Part shown: positions 24,101 to 35,105 of the stretch, piece by piece
Layout of the letters: every line of letters begins with the position of its first letter
Numbering within the stretch: position 1 is the first letter of the stretch
Source of the DNA: Physocladia obscura
Taxonomy: Eukaryota > Chytridiomycota > Chytridiomycetes > Chytridiales > Chytriomycetaceae
Length of the DNA: 64,000 nucleotides
Direction: 5' to 3'
Assembly (NCBI GenBank): GCA_027596945.1
Contig: JADGJH010000001.1
Location: forward strand, 1 to 64,000
Position numbers and translations under genes: made by a program
Notes under the pieces: model-generated
What the model saw: only the letters and a program-made list of their open reading frames with translations
What the model was told of the DNA's origin: nothing
Database searches by the model: none

Positions 24101-25243
24101 TCTGGACATTATTACTGCACAGTATGAAGACGCAGATGGTGATTGTATTGAAGGCAGGCAGCCTAGACCTTTAAAAGTCTCGGGAAATTCTCCAGTGGCC
24201 CAAGCTGTTTCTTATTATTTATGCCGCAAAATTGTTGCATACGATGCTGTATTTGGGACAATAGTAGAGTCTGTTTCAGCGCACTTGCAATCAGGAGCAC
24301 AAATTCATCAACAAGTTGTTCTTCAACGACACAGCGCACTTGCAGCGCAGTCCTTGTTGCGACAACAGGCGATTTTCTCGTCACAGCGAACACAGCGCGT
24401 AGAACGTCGTGTCCAAATTCCAATGAGAGCAAATCCCACGCAATTACATGCATCAATGAGTAGCCCAAGAAGTATTCCAACTCCATCACTTGGGGCACCA
24501 ACACAAATTCCTCCACCATCTCCACCAAGGGAAACAAAACCGACAGCTACCAGATTCGACAAAGGAAAGAAGAAAGTCACAGGCTGGGTTGCAGCTAAAG
24601 TTGCATTCTTCAACAACTTGGCAGCCGGAACGCGCACTACTACGACAACAACTGCTTCAGCACAATCGAAACTTTGTCGAAACAAACAGTTGAAAGGAAA
24701 AGTAACTGCATTTTCTCAGCTCACCTCATCACCTTCTTTGCCATCTCCTTCTTCTTCTTCATTGATATCCCCCGTATCAGCAACGAGCTACCAAGAGTCT
24801 GCATCACTGAACCCTGACCATGCAGCAATCACAGCAGCTCTTGCATTTGCAGTTTCACCAACTGTTGCACCAGCAGCTGAACCAGTCGGACAACACGCAG
24901 AAGTGTTGTCTATACCATTGCGAATTCGTCGTTCGCAAGCCATGCCAGAAACACAAGCACGCCTTTTGAAAAGAATTCTGAATAGGCCGGAACTTGATGT
25001 ATATAAATCAAGAGCAACTGTTTCCCCACCAACTGGTGCACCAGCAGACGTTGTTGCGAATTGGGTGTTTATTCCAAAAGCTGCAAAATTGATGTTAGCA
25101 AGAAGCGGTCAATTCAATGAGGTTTGTTTTCCCTTCTTTTGATTTTCTTGACGATTTAATATTTTTTTCAGTCAAATGTGTTACTTGCAAAAACTTTTAT
25201 GGAGTCTGTAATAGATTTTGCCATTTCCGACATAGTGTTTTGA
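21138..25243 (+). CDS. Large protein of unknown function, possibly DH-PH (RhoGEF)-like
   Basis: Fifteen exons join in phase to 1071 residues: 21138-21176, 21289-21396, 21454-21513, 21564-21647, 21736-21828, 21897-21932, 21981-22115, 22182-22244, 22308-22358, 22406-22558, 22624-22933, 22990-23103, 23162-23562, 23625-25121, 25172-25243. I cannot name the family. Residues 70-270 are helical with spacing reminiscent of a Dbl-homology domain; the next part (NRTTRAAILVKTMIGEELRFLCTQDFLMVVKP ... ADDRKKFVTYLNSI) resembles a PH domain. The region from residue about 550 is beta-rich and contains TPYLIR twice, 40 residues apart. The rest is low-complexity Pro/Ser/Thr/Gln. All but a few introns are phase 0 and several exons are only 36-63 nt. 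It lies 73 bp after the cyclase stop on the same strand. The DH-PH idea is weak inference; the first two exons are the least certain. Confidence 0.7.
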
Positions 25244-25322
25244 AAATTGGCAGAAGAAATTAATCAAAAATCTGGATTGAAAATGGAGTATAAATAAAAT
25301 TGGGTCTTATTTTTTTTTTCTC

Positions 25323-26699
25323 TCAAGTTTCTTCTTCAATTTTTGCCTCCCCACTTTCTATGGAATCGTTAGTTGTGTCCTTGACAAAAAGTTTTGTATA
25401 TAAAGCGAACAAGAAAACAGACGCAAGACATGGCACAGCCATAACCCAAAATTGAGTAGTGGGAGTCATTGCATTGTCGCCAGTGAATGCAAAACCAGTG
25501 AGCGCCCAGGAAATACCAGATCCAGCCGACTGAGTACCTTTGTAGAAACCAGCATAACGAGATAATGTTTCAGAATCATTAGAAATAGCACCAATAAGGT
25601 AGTTTGTGTACACTTGAAAGAAGGCGTCGTATAATCCATAGCAAATATAGAGGAGGAAAGGACCAAAGAAGGAACCAAAGTTTGTTCCAGCGTCTAAACT
25701 GCTGTTGTTTGCCGCAGCGTAATACTGAAATGCAGCTCCTCCAGCAAAAAAGACAAGCGTGCAACCTAGCATGATATAGAATCCGATCCACGCACGAGTT
25801 GTGCGTGCGTATTTGGTGTTGTCTAAGAACATATTGCCAAGAACCCAAGCGCCGATAGCTTGAGCCAACCAATAAAAGATTGCCTTGAGACCGTCAGAAC
25901 GTCCAGAAAAGTAAGCCGCAAATGGAGTAAACTGGTATGTATAGAACCAGTTGGAAGCCAAACATGGAAGTAAGAGAGTAAGCATGGCTGGGTTAGCAAA
26001 AAGCTTAAGAACTTCAACAAACTCGCGAAGAATATTGGTTGGTGGAGTTTCAACTTGTGTTTGGTCTTCGCGGATAATTGTGCCAGGTGGCTGAATCAAC
26101 AAAGCAACAACACACCCGCATGCCATAAGAACGATAAATACAAGATATAAAGCATCATTCATTGCATATCCACTTGGGCCAGCACCCCAAGCCAAGGCCG
26201 TTCCGATTGTATTTCCGAGCACAGCACCCAAGTTGAAAATAACCCAGAAAGTGGCAAAGAAGGTTCCTTTTTGCGATTCGGTGGGGTAGGTAAGGCAAAT
26301 CTGACCCTGCGCAGCCCAGAGCATACCGGCGCAAATACCGAGGTAAGCGCCAGAAAAGACTGAGAATGCATTCGCTGATTCAGGAATATCGTTCGATGCA
26401 CCTTCGTCAGTTTTCTTGAAGATGTTGTACTGAGCGGCGGCATAGACAGCGTAACCAGTTCCGCCAATACAAGCCAGAATACGCGGACCCAAGATATTGT
26501 TGAGCCCACCGGCAAGAATTCCCATAATAGCAAAACATAAGTACAAAGCAGCATTCTGTTGGTTCTTGATGAGCTGTGCAGACGGACCAGCAGCTGGAAG
26601 CGCATTGAGAGCATTGAACATTCCCGGACACAGGAAACATACGAATGAGATGACGTAGACTTGCGTGCGGGCGCGATTGAGCGTGTTAAAGAAACTCAT
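25323..26699 (-). CDS. UNC93-like (MFS-type) membrane protein, copy A
   Basis: Polytopic membrane protein of the fungal UNC93 / DUF895 group in the major-facilitator fold; individual substrates are not known. Single exon, 458 residues, with about 11-12 hydrophobic segments beginning at TQVYVISFVCFLCPGMFNAL. Conserved motifs: LGPRILACIGGTGYAVYAAAQYN, LWAAQGQICLTYPTESQKGTFFATFWV, and FLLYICYGLYDAFFQVYTNYLIGAISND. The C-terminus is a short acidic cytosolic tail. It is a close paralogue of the gene at 35106-36482 in opposite orientation, and the two share a completely identical 195-bp tract. Being intronless in an intron-rich neighbourhood suggests either loss of introns or a retro-copied ancestor, but both paralogues are intronless. 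Confidence 0.92.
   Translation of the reverse strand: MSFFNTLNRARTQVYVISFVCFLCPGMFNALNALPAAGPSAQLIKNQQNAALYLCFAIMGILAGGLNNILGPRILACIGGTGYAVYAAAQYNIFKKTDEGASNDIPESANAFSVFSGAYLGICAGMLWAAQGQICLTYPTESQKGTFFATFWVIFNLGAVLGNTIGTALAWGAGPSGYAMNDALYLVFIVLMACGCVVALLIQPPGTIIREDQTQVETPPTNILREFVEVLKLFANPAMLTLLLPCLASNWFYTYQFTPFAAYFSGRSDGLKAIFYWLAQAIGAWVLGNMFLDNTKYARTTRAWIGFYIMLGCTLVFFAGGAAFQYYAAANNSSLDAGTNFGSFFGPFLLYICYGLYDAFFQVYTNYLIGAISNDSETLSRYAGFYKGTQSAGSGISWALTGFAFTGDNAMTPTTQFWVMAVPCLASVFLFALYTKLFVKDTTNDSIESGEAKIEEET
26133..26327 (-). repeat. 195-bp tract identical to 35478-35672 (inverted)
   Basis: Within UNC93 copy A this stretch is base-for-base identical to the matching part of copy B, third codon positions included, whereas sequence on either side differs at many synonymous sites. 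See the finding on gene conversion. Confidence 0.9.
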
Positions 26700-27657
26700 T
26701 TCAGGAATGAAAAATACTATTCCTGACTTTTCACTTTTTTTTCACCTTTTGTAATAATCAAGTTTTTTTAGACGCAGAACAAGCCCAACGAAAAGCCAGA
26801 TATCGGTGCAAACTCTCCCTGTGAATTATACTGTTATAATTGGTTCCTAGTCGCGGTAAAAGAATATTTTTAGCTAACGCTATTCGTGCTGGGTATACTC
26901 CCTACAACACCGATATTTAAAAAATACAGTAAACTTTTTCAATTTGAATCATCACCATTAAATTTCGCTTTGATTGACGGATAAATCGTTGACATTATCG
27001 TAACATTCATTTTTTGATTTATTAGCATTTATTGAAAAATGGACAAGTCCATTGTGATCTGGAATATGCTTGATTACAGGGTCAGCTTAAAAATAAGCCC
27101 AAAAAGTACTTCAAATACGAGAAAGTTACAACGGCTGCGTCTACTTCAGTTTAGGAATAGGAACAGAAAGATATAAATTGCAAAAAATTTCTACAAACAG
27201 CCAAATACAATTCGATCTACATTGGTATGAATAATAGTGGTTTTACCTTCCACTTTCCATTATTTCAAATTCTCTATCCATATTTGACATAGACCGGCGA
27301 TTTTCGTTTGTATTCACGTCGACTGCGCTGTTTCTATTCGCAAATTTGTGTAACTCTGTGAAGGTACAGGATATTATGTTTCCTTGTCTTTTTATTTGTA
27401 ATAGTTCGGCGTTGCGAAAATCTCACGATACATTATTTCGCAAATATGTCTTGTTTGCAAACGGGAGCAATTGTTTGTTGTGATTCGGATGAAATTATTC
27501 TGCACAAAAAAAAAAAATGAAGCAGTTTGTATTTTTGAGCATAAAACTATTTTACGATACAAACACTAAAAATTTAGATGAGAAACAAAAAATATAAACC
27601 CAAAAGTCTAGTTCCATCCTACCGTTGGAAGATTGGACAAACTGACTCCGTCAAAGT
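26700..27657. other. Intergenic, no gene recognised
   Basis: 958 bp between the start of UNC93 copy A and the stop of the lectin gene. AT-rich, with no open frame, RNA gene or clear repeat that I can support. It contains the promoter of UNC93 copy A. Confidence 0.4.
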
Positions 27658-28332
27658 CTAATCAATACCTGAAGTCATTCCAAAACTGCTGTTCCTGCAG
27701 ACAATGTAACCCAAATCCAAGTTGTACAAAATGAATCCTTGGTGATAGACCCAGTTTTGGTAAGCACCTTGCTCACATTCAGTGGCTAACAACAAAAAGT
27801 CACCAACTACAATATCAGTATTATTTATAATCGGGCCAACGTCAAGACAGAGGTTTGACTGAACATTTGTTATAATTCGATTGGTTTTACTTGGATTTAC
27901 AATCCATTGCTGACCAGGTTTTTTATTACAAGGAGCGTAGTTTAAAACGTGTCCATTTGCAACTCCAGATCCATCAAGACAAGTGGAAGCATCAGATTGA
28001 GGTCTGAGATTTCCAAATGAACTGTCATATTTGTGCCAGAGTGCACACAGATTGCTCGGCAGATATGTGGAAGACGAATACCCAAAACACAAATCGGAAG
28101 TACTTAATCTGTTGTTCTTATTAAAGACCCATATCTGATCAGAAGAAGAGTCGCAAACTTCAATTTCATCGATATAACCACCAGTCAAACAGAAACCAAC
28201 AGCAGAGTCTCTAATTGTGAAATCCAAGTAAATGTCCCACAATTGAATTCCATCACTTAATCCTAAGTAGCCGCTAAAGAGATTACTGATTTCGACTCCA
28301 GGTTCACTGACAGACATAATGAAACCGAACAT
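27658..28332 (-). CDS. Ricin-B-type beta-trefoil lectin domain protein, probably secreted
   Basis: Predicted carbohydrate-binding protein. The frame from ATG at 28332 gives 224 residues. Beta-trefoil features are a CLDG segment, two QxW-type motifs (GQQWIV and YQNWVY) and paired cysteines (NLCLDV, TECEQG, VGFCLTGG...EVCDSSSDQIWVF) typical of QXW lectin repeats; no catalytic domain accompanies it. The frame stays open and hydrophobic upstream of the ATG (about ALLKFVYLSIFMFGF), ending at a CAG near 28373, which suggests that a signal peptide is split by an intron and that the true start lies further upstream. The 5' exon was not resolved. Asn-X-Ser/Thr sites agree with secretion. Confidence 0.7.
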   Translation of the reverse strand: MFGFIMSVSEPGVEISNLFSGYLGLSDGIQLWDIYLDFTIRDSAVGFCLTGGYIDEIEVCDSSSDQIWVFNKNNRLSTSDLCFGYSSSTYLPSNLCALWHKYDSSFGNLRPQSDASTCLDGSGVANGHVLNYAPCNKKPGQQWIVNPSKTNRIITNVQSNLCLDVGPIINNTDIVVGDFLLLATECEQGAYQNWVYHQGFILYNLDLGYIVCRNSSFGMTSGID

Positions 28333-28421
28333 AAAGATAGACAAGTAAACAAATTTCAGCAGTGCTGGAGATACTGTAAATGTAGCCTAACCAATCGTAA
28401 AGAAGCTCTGAACTTTCTCCC

Positions 28422-28886
28422 TCAGATAACTGCTTGCTTATAAATGCAAATGTAAACTACCAAGTAAAGAAACCATTTAATATCACTCCGAAAATGATAA
28501 CCCATGACCAAATTAGCAATTTTGGATCTATAGCAAATCTCTATAACGGTTGAGTTTACATCCGCCTTTAGCCAGGAGTAAGCAAAGTAAAGTGCAGAGC
28601 CGACTCCAAACAGCGGAGCAGCGCAAGTATAAAATGCAACCAAATACATAGTTCCAGGATCAGAAATTCTGAAAAACATGTCAGATAGTGGAGTCATTGT
28701 TCTATTAAATCGTGGTTGGCGATATAACGTATAGAATGCAGATTCTCGGAATACTAGCCCAAGCAATCCACATGGAATAGCTATGAGTAGAAACAGGTTG
28801 AAAACAAGGTAGAGGATCATGTACCAAGGCAGATGACTGCATGCCATCGTAATAGCGAATTGATCTCTACTTGTCGAACTTGTCAT
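28422..28886 (-). CDS. Hypothetical small membrane protein
   Basis: Open frame of 154 residues from ATG 28886. Three hydrophobic segments are visible: MILYLVFNLFLLIAIPCGLLG, MYLVAFYTCAAPLFGVGSALYFAY and WFLYLVVYICIY near the C-terminus. I do not recognise a family. The frame remains open upstream to about 29126 but without another ATG, so an upstream exon is possible. It lies 90 bp before the lectin gene on the same strand, and the two could be parts of one spliced gene, although I found no in-phase splice joining them. Confidence 0.4.
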   Translation of the reverse strand: MTSSTSRDQFAITMACSHLPWYMILYLVFNLFLLIAIPCGLLGLVFRESAFYTLYRQPRFNRTMTPLSDMFFRISDPGTMYLVAFYTCAAPLFGVGSALYFAYSWLKADVNSTVIEICYRSKIANLVMGYHFRSDIKWFLYLVVYICIYKQAVI

Positions 28887-29858
28887 TGTGCAACTAACGT
28901 GAACTTTTTTCCGGGAGGTTTTCTGGCCACACTGCGTACTTTTTGATAAAAAATTTTTTAATACGTCTCCTTCGTCGGCGGACTGCGCAAAGTGGTCGGC
29001 AGGCCACTGGACACCATTAATGGCATTTACTGTGACTGTCGAAGGTCTGTGCTTTATGTGCCATCTCGATTCTCTTCGACAAACAATCCTTCTTGCTTGA
29101 CACAAGCCTAATAATTCCGATGACAAATCAGGATACTGACGCCATGGTCTGATCTTTGTGACAGGCTCGTTAACTGATACTAATCGGCGTTTATGTTCTT
29201 AGTCAAAATAATCCGATGTAGTTACAATAAAGTTACACTAACCTGGTGCGCGTTATTTTTCTATTTCTTGATTTCAATTTTTGGTTTGTTGTCACGTGGT
29301 TCATTTGACTGTAATATCAATTGCAACCTCCTGTTTGCTCACGAGACTTTGGTTTTGCTGAAGATCAACAAGTATTTATATGCTATTAATTTTTCTTCCT
29401 CTCTTGTCGCACCGAATATCTTTACTACTCTTGGTTCGTTGCTGCAAATCAAATTTTCCAACCCACCACTGGCTCAAAAACAGCTTTGATTATATTGAGC
29501 GCGGTTTCCTTAAATCTTGTTTTTAAATCTCTGCGGTAATTCGCTTTTTTTTTCTGTTTGGTGAGAAGTATTGCGCATTCAGAAGAAGCAACGGCAAAAA
29601 GTAAAAATTTGAAAAGGGCACCTCCTCTGTGATTTTCTCTTTTTATCTTTATTTTATAACGATAACTTGTAAAAAAATGGGTGCTGGGAAGATTAAGACG
29701 ATTATTCTTCTTAAAAAAAAGAAGTGCAATGGTAGATCACGATGCAACTAATATGAATGAAGCAAAACGAAGAAATTCAATAAAAAGAAGCTGTAATGTA
29801 CTGTATTTGGAAGACAAGCACTGATGAAAATATGCAATGTGATTTTTATTGATCAAAA
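28887..29858. other. Intergenic / upstream region of SHPRH gene
   Basis: 972 bp between the small membrane protein and the SHPRH start. A 98-codon frame on the plus strand (29193-29489) has no family resemblance and I do not call it a gene. The region probably holds divergent promoters. Confidence 0.35.
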
Positions 29859-32800
29859 ATGGAGTTGTTTTTGGGAAGTTTGACACGCGATTGTTTGGCG
29901 GGAGTCGCCAACGCAGACGAGTTTGTACGGACGGCACGAAAAGATGCAGTCGGCGAAACAAAAATGCCTGCATCTTCGTCTTCATCATCATCGTCACGGC
30001 CCGAGCCCAGCAAACCCAAGCCAGACGACTGGCTGTCCGTGTTTCTCACGCCGGGCGGCCAGCAACGCATGCTCCACCAAGCCGCGCGGAACGGACTGTG
30101 TGAGAGCGTACGGGCGCTGGTTGCGCTGCTTATAAACGCAAACTCAAATTCAACCACGACCACAACAACCACTGCAATCAACACAGATCGCATCCTGCGT
30201 GCGTGCCTTCCGATGAGTTCGCCTAATTCCCTCCCGCATCATCGGAATGATCATCTGCGCATCGCCGGCCTAGTTCCGCCTCTGCTTCCCTTCCAACGTT
30301 ACGCTCTTGACTGGTTACTAATGCGCGAAACCATTACGCAACCTCGCCTACTTCCTCGTTTCTGCTGCAAACTTCCACTTTCTGGCTGTCTTGCCAACCA
30401 AGTCTCGGGTTTAATTCAAATCGACGATGAATCGGATATCCAATGCGACAACTTTGATCTTGTGAAAGGAGGAGTTCTTGCAGGTTATTTCGTCCTTCTT
30501 TTCCATTTTTTTCACAACTTCTCTAACCTTGGCTTTCCTAGACGAAATGGGCTTGGGCAAAACTGTGGAAATTTTGGCTTTGATTTTATCTCACCCTCCC
30601 TCGGAATCTTCTTATCCATATGTAGACAGGTCGCTGTTATTTAAACTTCCCACCCAGGAACAACTATCAACTGCAGTCGAGAATTGTGCTTTGTGCAAGC
30701 TAAAACTTCGTAATTTACCTCTTTTTCAGTGTTACTTGTGCACAAATCGATTCCATGTCTGCTGCCAAACGAATCCTTGTGCCCAAAACCTTATTCAGCT
30801 TGATCATTTATTTGTGTGTAATTATTGCATAGCGCCTCCAACGCCAATTGAAATCGGAGACGACGTGGCGGAAGAAATTCATTTGCTTTCAACTGCTGCG
30901 ACCCTTATAATAACTCCTTTATCAATTCTTGGGCAGTGGATCTCTGAGATCAAAACACATTGTCCTGAGCTCAATTATTATTGGTATAAAGGCAGGCATA
31001 ACAACGACAAAATTCCTGCCCGCCACCTCTCAACATTTTCTGTTGTTTTGACAACTTACGACGTTCTCCGCTCCGAAATTCATCTTGCTCGTGGTGACAG
31101 CACGCGAAGTCGACGTCATGGCGCAGAACGCCGTTATGCGCGACCCAGATCTCCATTGATTGAGATTGAATGGTGGCGGTGTGTACTCGACGAGGCACAG
31201 ATGGTCGAGTCATCAACGTCTGCAACTGCAGAAATGGCACGAATAATTCCTCGAATTCATCCATGGGCAGTTACTGGAACTCCAGTTTCCAAAAACGGGC
31301 TTGCGGATCTGAAAGGGCTTTGCATTTTTCTTAAAATTCAGCCAATTGCAAACGTATCAGTTAATGTTTTAGAGAAATATGGCCAAAGCGCTCTAGAGAG
31401 TATGTTCTGTGAATTTTTGTGGAGAAATACCAAAGAGAACGTGAAAAATGAACTATTGTTACCGAAACAAAGCCAGTTCATTTGTGAGCTGGGATTTAGT
31501 GCTGTGGAGCGGAGTTATTATGACCAACTTTATGATTCATGTATTGAAGAGCTTGAACGCATTGATTCCAAAGTGAATGAATTGAAGCTTGAGGTTGAGG
31601 CAATTTCAGAACTCAAACAGGTTGAGATTCATTCTAAGCGAAAACGAATTCAGCAAATTGTTGAAGATTCTCATGCAAAAATGAGATCGTGGATATTACA
31701 GCTTCGTCAAATCTGGTAAGTACCAATTTGCTTTTGTTTTATATTTTATTCTAATTTTTTTATCTTAGCTGTCATCCACAGATTGGTGGACACAACCAAA
31801 ACACTCTTGGATCAAAAGTTGGAACAATAGAAGAAGTTCTCGAAGTGATGCAAAGGCATAGTGAATCGGCTGTGATTTCAACTGAGCGGTTATTGATTAA
31901 TCAGCGCATCGAAAAAGCTCATTTGTTTGAATTTCTTAAAGACTACGAACGCGGAATTACCATTTACAAATCGGTTCTCGTTGATATTCGATCTCGAATT
32001 CAAAAGTTGGAACAAGTCCTTACTATCTTAACGACAAAGAAAGGAGAACTTGTACAAAACGAAATTGAAGAGGATTACGAAGAGGGAATAGATGGCGCAG
32101 TATCATCTAAGACGGCAGAATACCGCTCAATGATTTCCAACTTTCTCCATGCATATCGGGAGTTTGAACATCAAGCTATTTTTTTCATTGCCTGTTGCTA
32201 CAACTCGCTTCAGAACGAAGAGCTCGAAAACAAATACTATGATCAAGCCGAAACTTTACGCCGATCGATTCTCGGAAGCTTTGAAAACGAAGTTAAAAGG
32301 AATCGTGAATTTTGCTTCGGAAAAAAGAATGCAAAGGCAGTTGCTTTAGTGACTCAAGCGATTCAAACACAAAGAAATTGGCGAAAAGGCGGCAGGGACG
32401 AAGTTGTTATAAGTGGCATAGTAATTCGGCAAGCTTTGGAAAATGTAAAAAATTTGACAGAAACTTTGAATGCGCAGTGGGACCAGGCAGTATCTGTTTG
32501 GAGAAAGCGGATTTTGAAGTTGATTAATACAGATTTAATCAACAATGACGAAGAGACGAAGGATGGTGCTTCAAATGGCAATTCTTCTAATCGAAATCAG
32601 GTCTATAATGGACAGCACGATTATGACAGAGAATCAACTGCCAGAATATCAAAAGTGCCGACTGGAGAAGAGTATTCGGACGGTGCTGATATTCAAATCG
32701 AGTTGAACGCTCTAATGGACGCATACGCTGATATTCTTTCCGAACGACGTGAATTGCTAAATGGAGTCTCCACAGTCGTTCCAAAGCCTCCAGATATTGA

Positions 32801-34628
32801 GTTTCGTCGGTTTGAAATCGAATGTCAAGAGTTGCGAGCTCAATTTTCACTCAAACGAGGTCGTTCTCATCTCAGTGCAGTTTTAAAAGATTTGAAAGGG
32901 ATTGTCGAAGGAGCTTATATTCCAACGATAGAGCGCCATCTTGCTGCTTCATTTGTCGAAAAAATGACTGAAGGGTTAGAAATTCAACTTGACTGTGTTG
33001 CTGAGCTTCAAAGGTTGGAGTTGCCCACAATTTTATGTCAACATTTGATATTTGTTTTTATTTTTTTTTTTTTTTTAAGAGAAAACGTGGGGGTTTTACA
33101 AATGTGACGGTGCCGAGGAAAAGCGTTGGGTTGTGGGGGGTGGGGGCGGTTTAANNNNNNNNNNTTTTTTTTTTGTTTTTATTTTTTTTTTTTTTTTCAG
33201 AGAACTCATTCGGCTGAGGAAGCTCGCAAATGCTCGAATAGATTTTTACAGCCATTTACAAGAAATATCCGACAGTCTTGTTACACCACAAACGCCAGTA
33301 AACATCAACCAAGACCTTGAATCACTTCAAATTGAAATTATGAAGAACGAGGGGATACTTGCATCCCAAATTGGTCGATTCAAGTATCTCCAACAACTTT
33401 CTCCGAAAAGCTCTCTGGCAGTTGTTTCTGACAGCAACATATCTGAAAATTTAGGTGAAAGTGAGGAAACGGAAGAATGCATCATTTGCAAGGCGACATT
33501 TGATGAAGGCTTTATCACCGAATGTGGCCATCTTTATTGCAATTATTGCATGCAACTCTGGGTAGCAAAGCGGCATCAATGCGCCTTGTGCAAAAATCAG
33601 TTGAAAAATCTTGACACTCAATTAACGCGAGTAACATTCAAAAAATCAACAAACACTGCGACTCCTTCAAAAACACCAGGAGAATCAGACCAACTAACTC
33701 ATGAATATAAGCACGACCACCTCCCCGCCAACATCCATGACCGAATTTCTGCAATTAAACTTGATTCAACAGCATCATATGGAACCAAAACTGATTTCTT
33801 ATTGCAGCATCTACTATACATCCAGAAAACTGATCCGACCGCCAAGGCACTGTTATTTTCGCAATGGGAGCAAGTGCTTAACCTTGTGGCGATGGGATGC
33901 GACAAAAACGGCATTAGCTACAGAAAATTGGAGGTGGGAAAAAAAAATGATACTGTGAAAGAGTTTCGGGAAAATCCGAACATTAAACTTTTCATGCTTA
34001 ATGCTCGAAGTCAGTCGAGTGGCTTAACGCTTGTGGGAGCGACACATGTGTTTTTAATGGAACCTGTTGTCAATCCTGGAATGGAGATGCAAGGTGAACA
34101 AGAAAAAAAACAATTTTATTTTCAAAAAATTTTCATTTCTCACGGCTTGCCGTCTCCCGAACAGCAATAAACAGAGTACACCGAATTGGACAAACAAAAG
34201 AAACCTATGTACATCGTTATATTATTACTGATACTATTGAGGACCGTATATACACGCATCAATATCGACAAAATGCTTCCGCGAAAAATATAGCCATCCA
34301 AAGGCAATGTCTGCGAGATGGCGGGGGAGAATATGTGATTGATTCGGATTTAAAATCAATACTTGTAGGAAACAAGCACCAATTTAAGCATTTGGAAATT
34401 TCTGAGCCTGTTGAAGAAATTCTAGGTGATTCTGAAGAAAGTAATGCGGAACTTGGTCTTGATGTTGAAGGAGACGAAGCAGTGATTATGGAAGATGCTG
34501 GTGGCGATCAATCACTAATTATTGATCACCTGGTTGAATCTCAGCAGCCACAAAAAGCTTTGGGAACCGGTCGCAGGGGGCAAAAAAGACGTAGGGAAGA
34601 TAATGGGAGTGGACTAAAATTGCGATGA
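29859..34628 (+). CDS. SHPRH: SHPRH-type SNF2 helicase / RING E3 ubiquitin ligase
   Basis: DNA-damage-tolerance factor of the Rad5/SHPRH/Irc20 class, predicted to move DNA and ubiquitinate targets such as PCNA. Exons 29859-30483, 30542-31715, 31769-33013, 33201-34093 and 34165-34628 join in phase to 1466 residues. In order: PFQRYALDWLLMRE; Walker A in VLADEMGLGKT (formed by splicing exon 1 to 2); a PHD-type cysteine block (CALCKLKLRNLPLFQCYLC... FHVCC... CNYC) inserted in the helicase, typical of SHPRH; DEAQ box (WRCVLDEAQMVES); AVTGTP; CCHPQIG; a long coiled-coil insertion; RING finger at about 1106-1147 (CIIC...CGHLYCNYC...CALC); then LLFSQWEQVL, NPGMEMQ and INRVHRIGQTKETYVHRYI of the C-terminal helicase lobe. 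Intron 3 contains the N-gap at 33155-33164. An acidic, then basic tail ends the protein. No linker-histone domain was seen. Confidence 0.93.
33155..33164. other. Assembly gap (10 Ns) in SHPRH intron 3
   Basis: Ten Ns flanked by long poly-T runs and a G-rich stretch. It lies wholly in the intron 33014-33200, so it does not affect the coding model. Confidence 0.95.
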
Positions 34629-35105
34629 TTTTCTATCAGGATTTTTGCTGCTTGTTTGTTGTATTTGTGTTGTTGCTTTTTGTTCGATAAAATAATTGTG
34701 ATTCGATGATGGATATTCTTCTATTTCCCTTCACGATTATTGGGCGAGTTTTTCAATCCGCTCAGAGCTTCTCAACTCAACTTGTTTGTCGTCAAAAAAC
34801 TGCTCTTTAAATTAAACTGGTCACATGATCAACTAAGAGTCAAGATTTGCGGTATGGAAAGACAGACCATTCACCAACTAATATCGATTCCCAGACAGAT
34901 AGATAATACATAAAATCAGATCCAAGACGAGTGTATTCCGTTAATCAGTCGTGGCTCAACGTTGGCTCAACATGGATCTTGAGCTTTCTGCTCAAATCGA
35001 AAAATTTGCCTGTGCGATTTTTTTCAACAAAAAAGTATAAAGTTCAAGATCTTTTGCGAAAGTCATTTCAACAGAAAAAAAAAGACCAAAAATCAGAAAA
35101 GCAGA
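34629..35105. other. Intergenic upstream of UNC93 copy B
   Basis: 477 bp between the SHPRH stop and the start of UNC93 copy B. It carries the SHPRH 3' UTR and the promoter of copy B. No gene seen. Confidence 0.4.

Noticed and set aside
29193..29489. 98-codon plus-strand frame with hydrophobic start
   Set aside because: No family resemblance and no splice context; it lies in a likely promoter region, and such frames occur by chance in AT-rich sequence.
33014..33164. Extension of SHPRH exon 3 into a Phe-rich poly-T frame
   Set aside because: The sequence is an intron with a poly-T tract and an assembly gap; splicing 33013 to 33201 restores frame and the domain.
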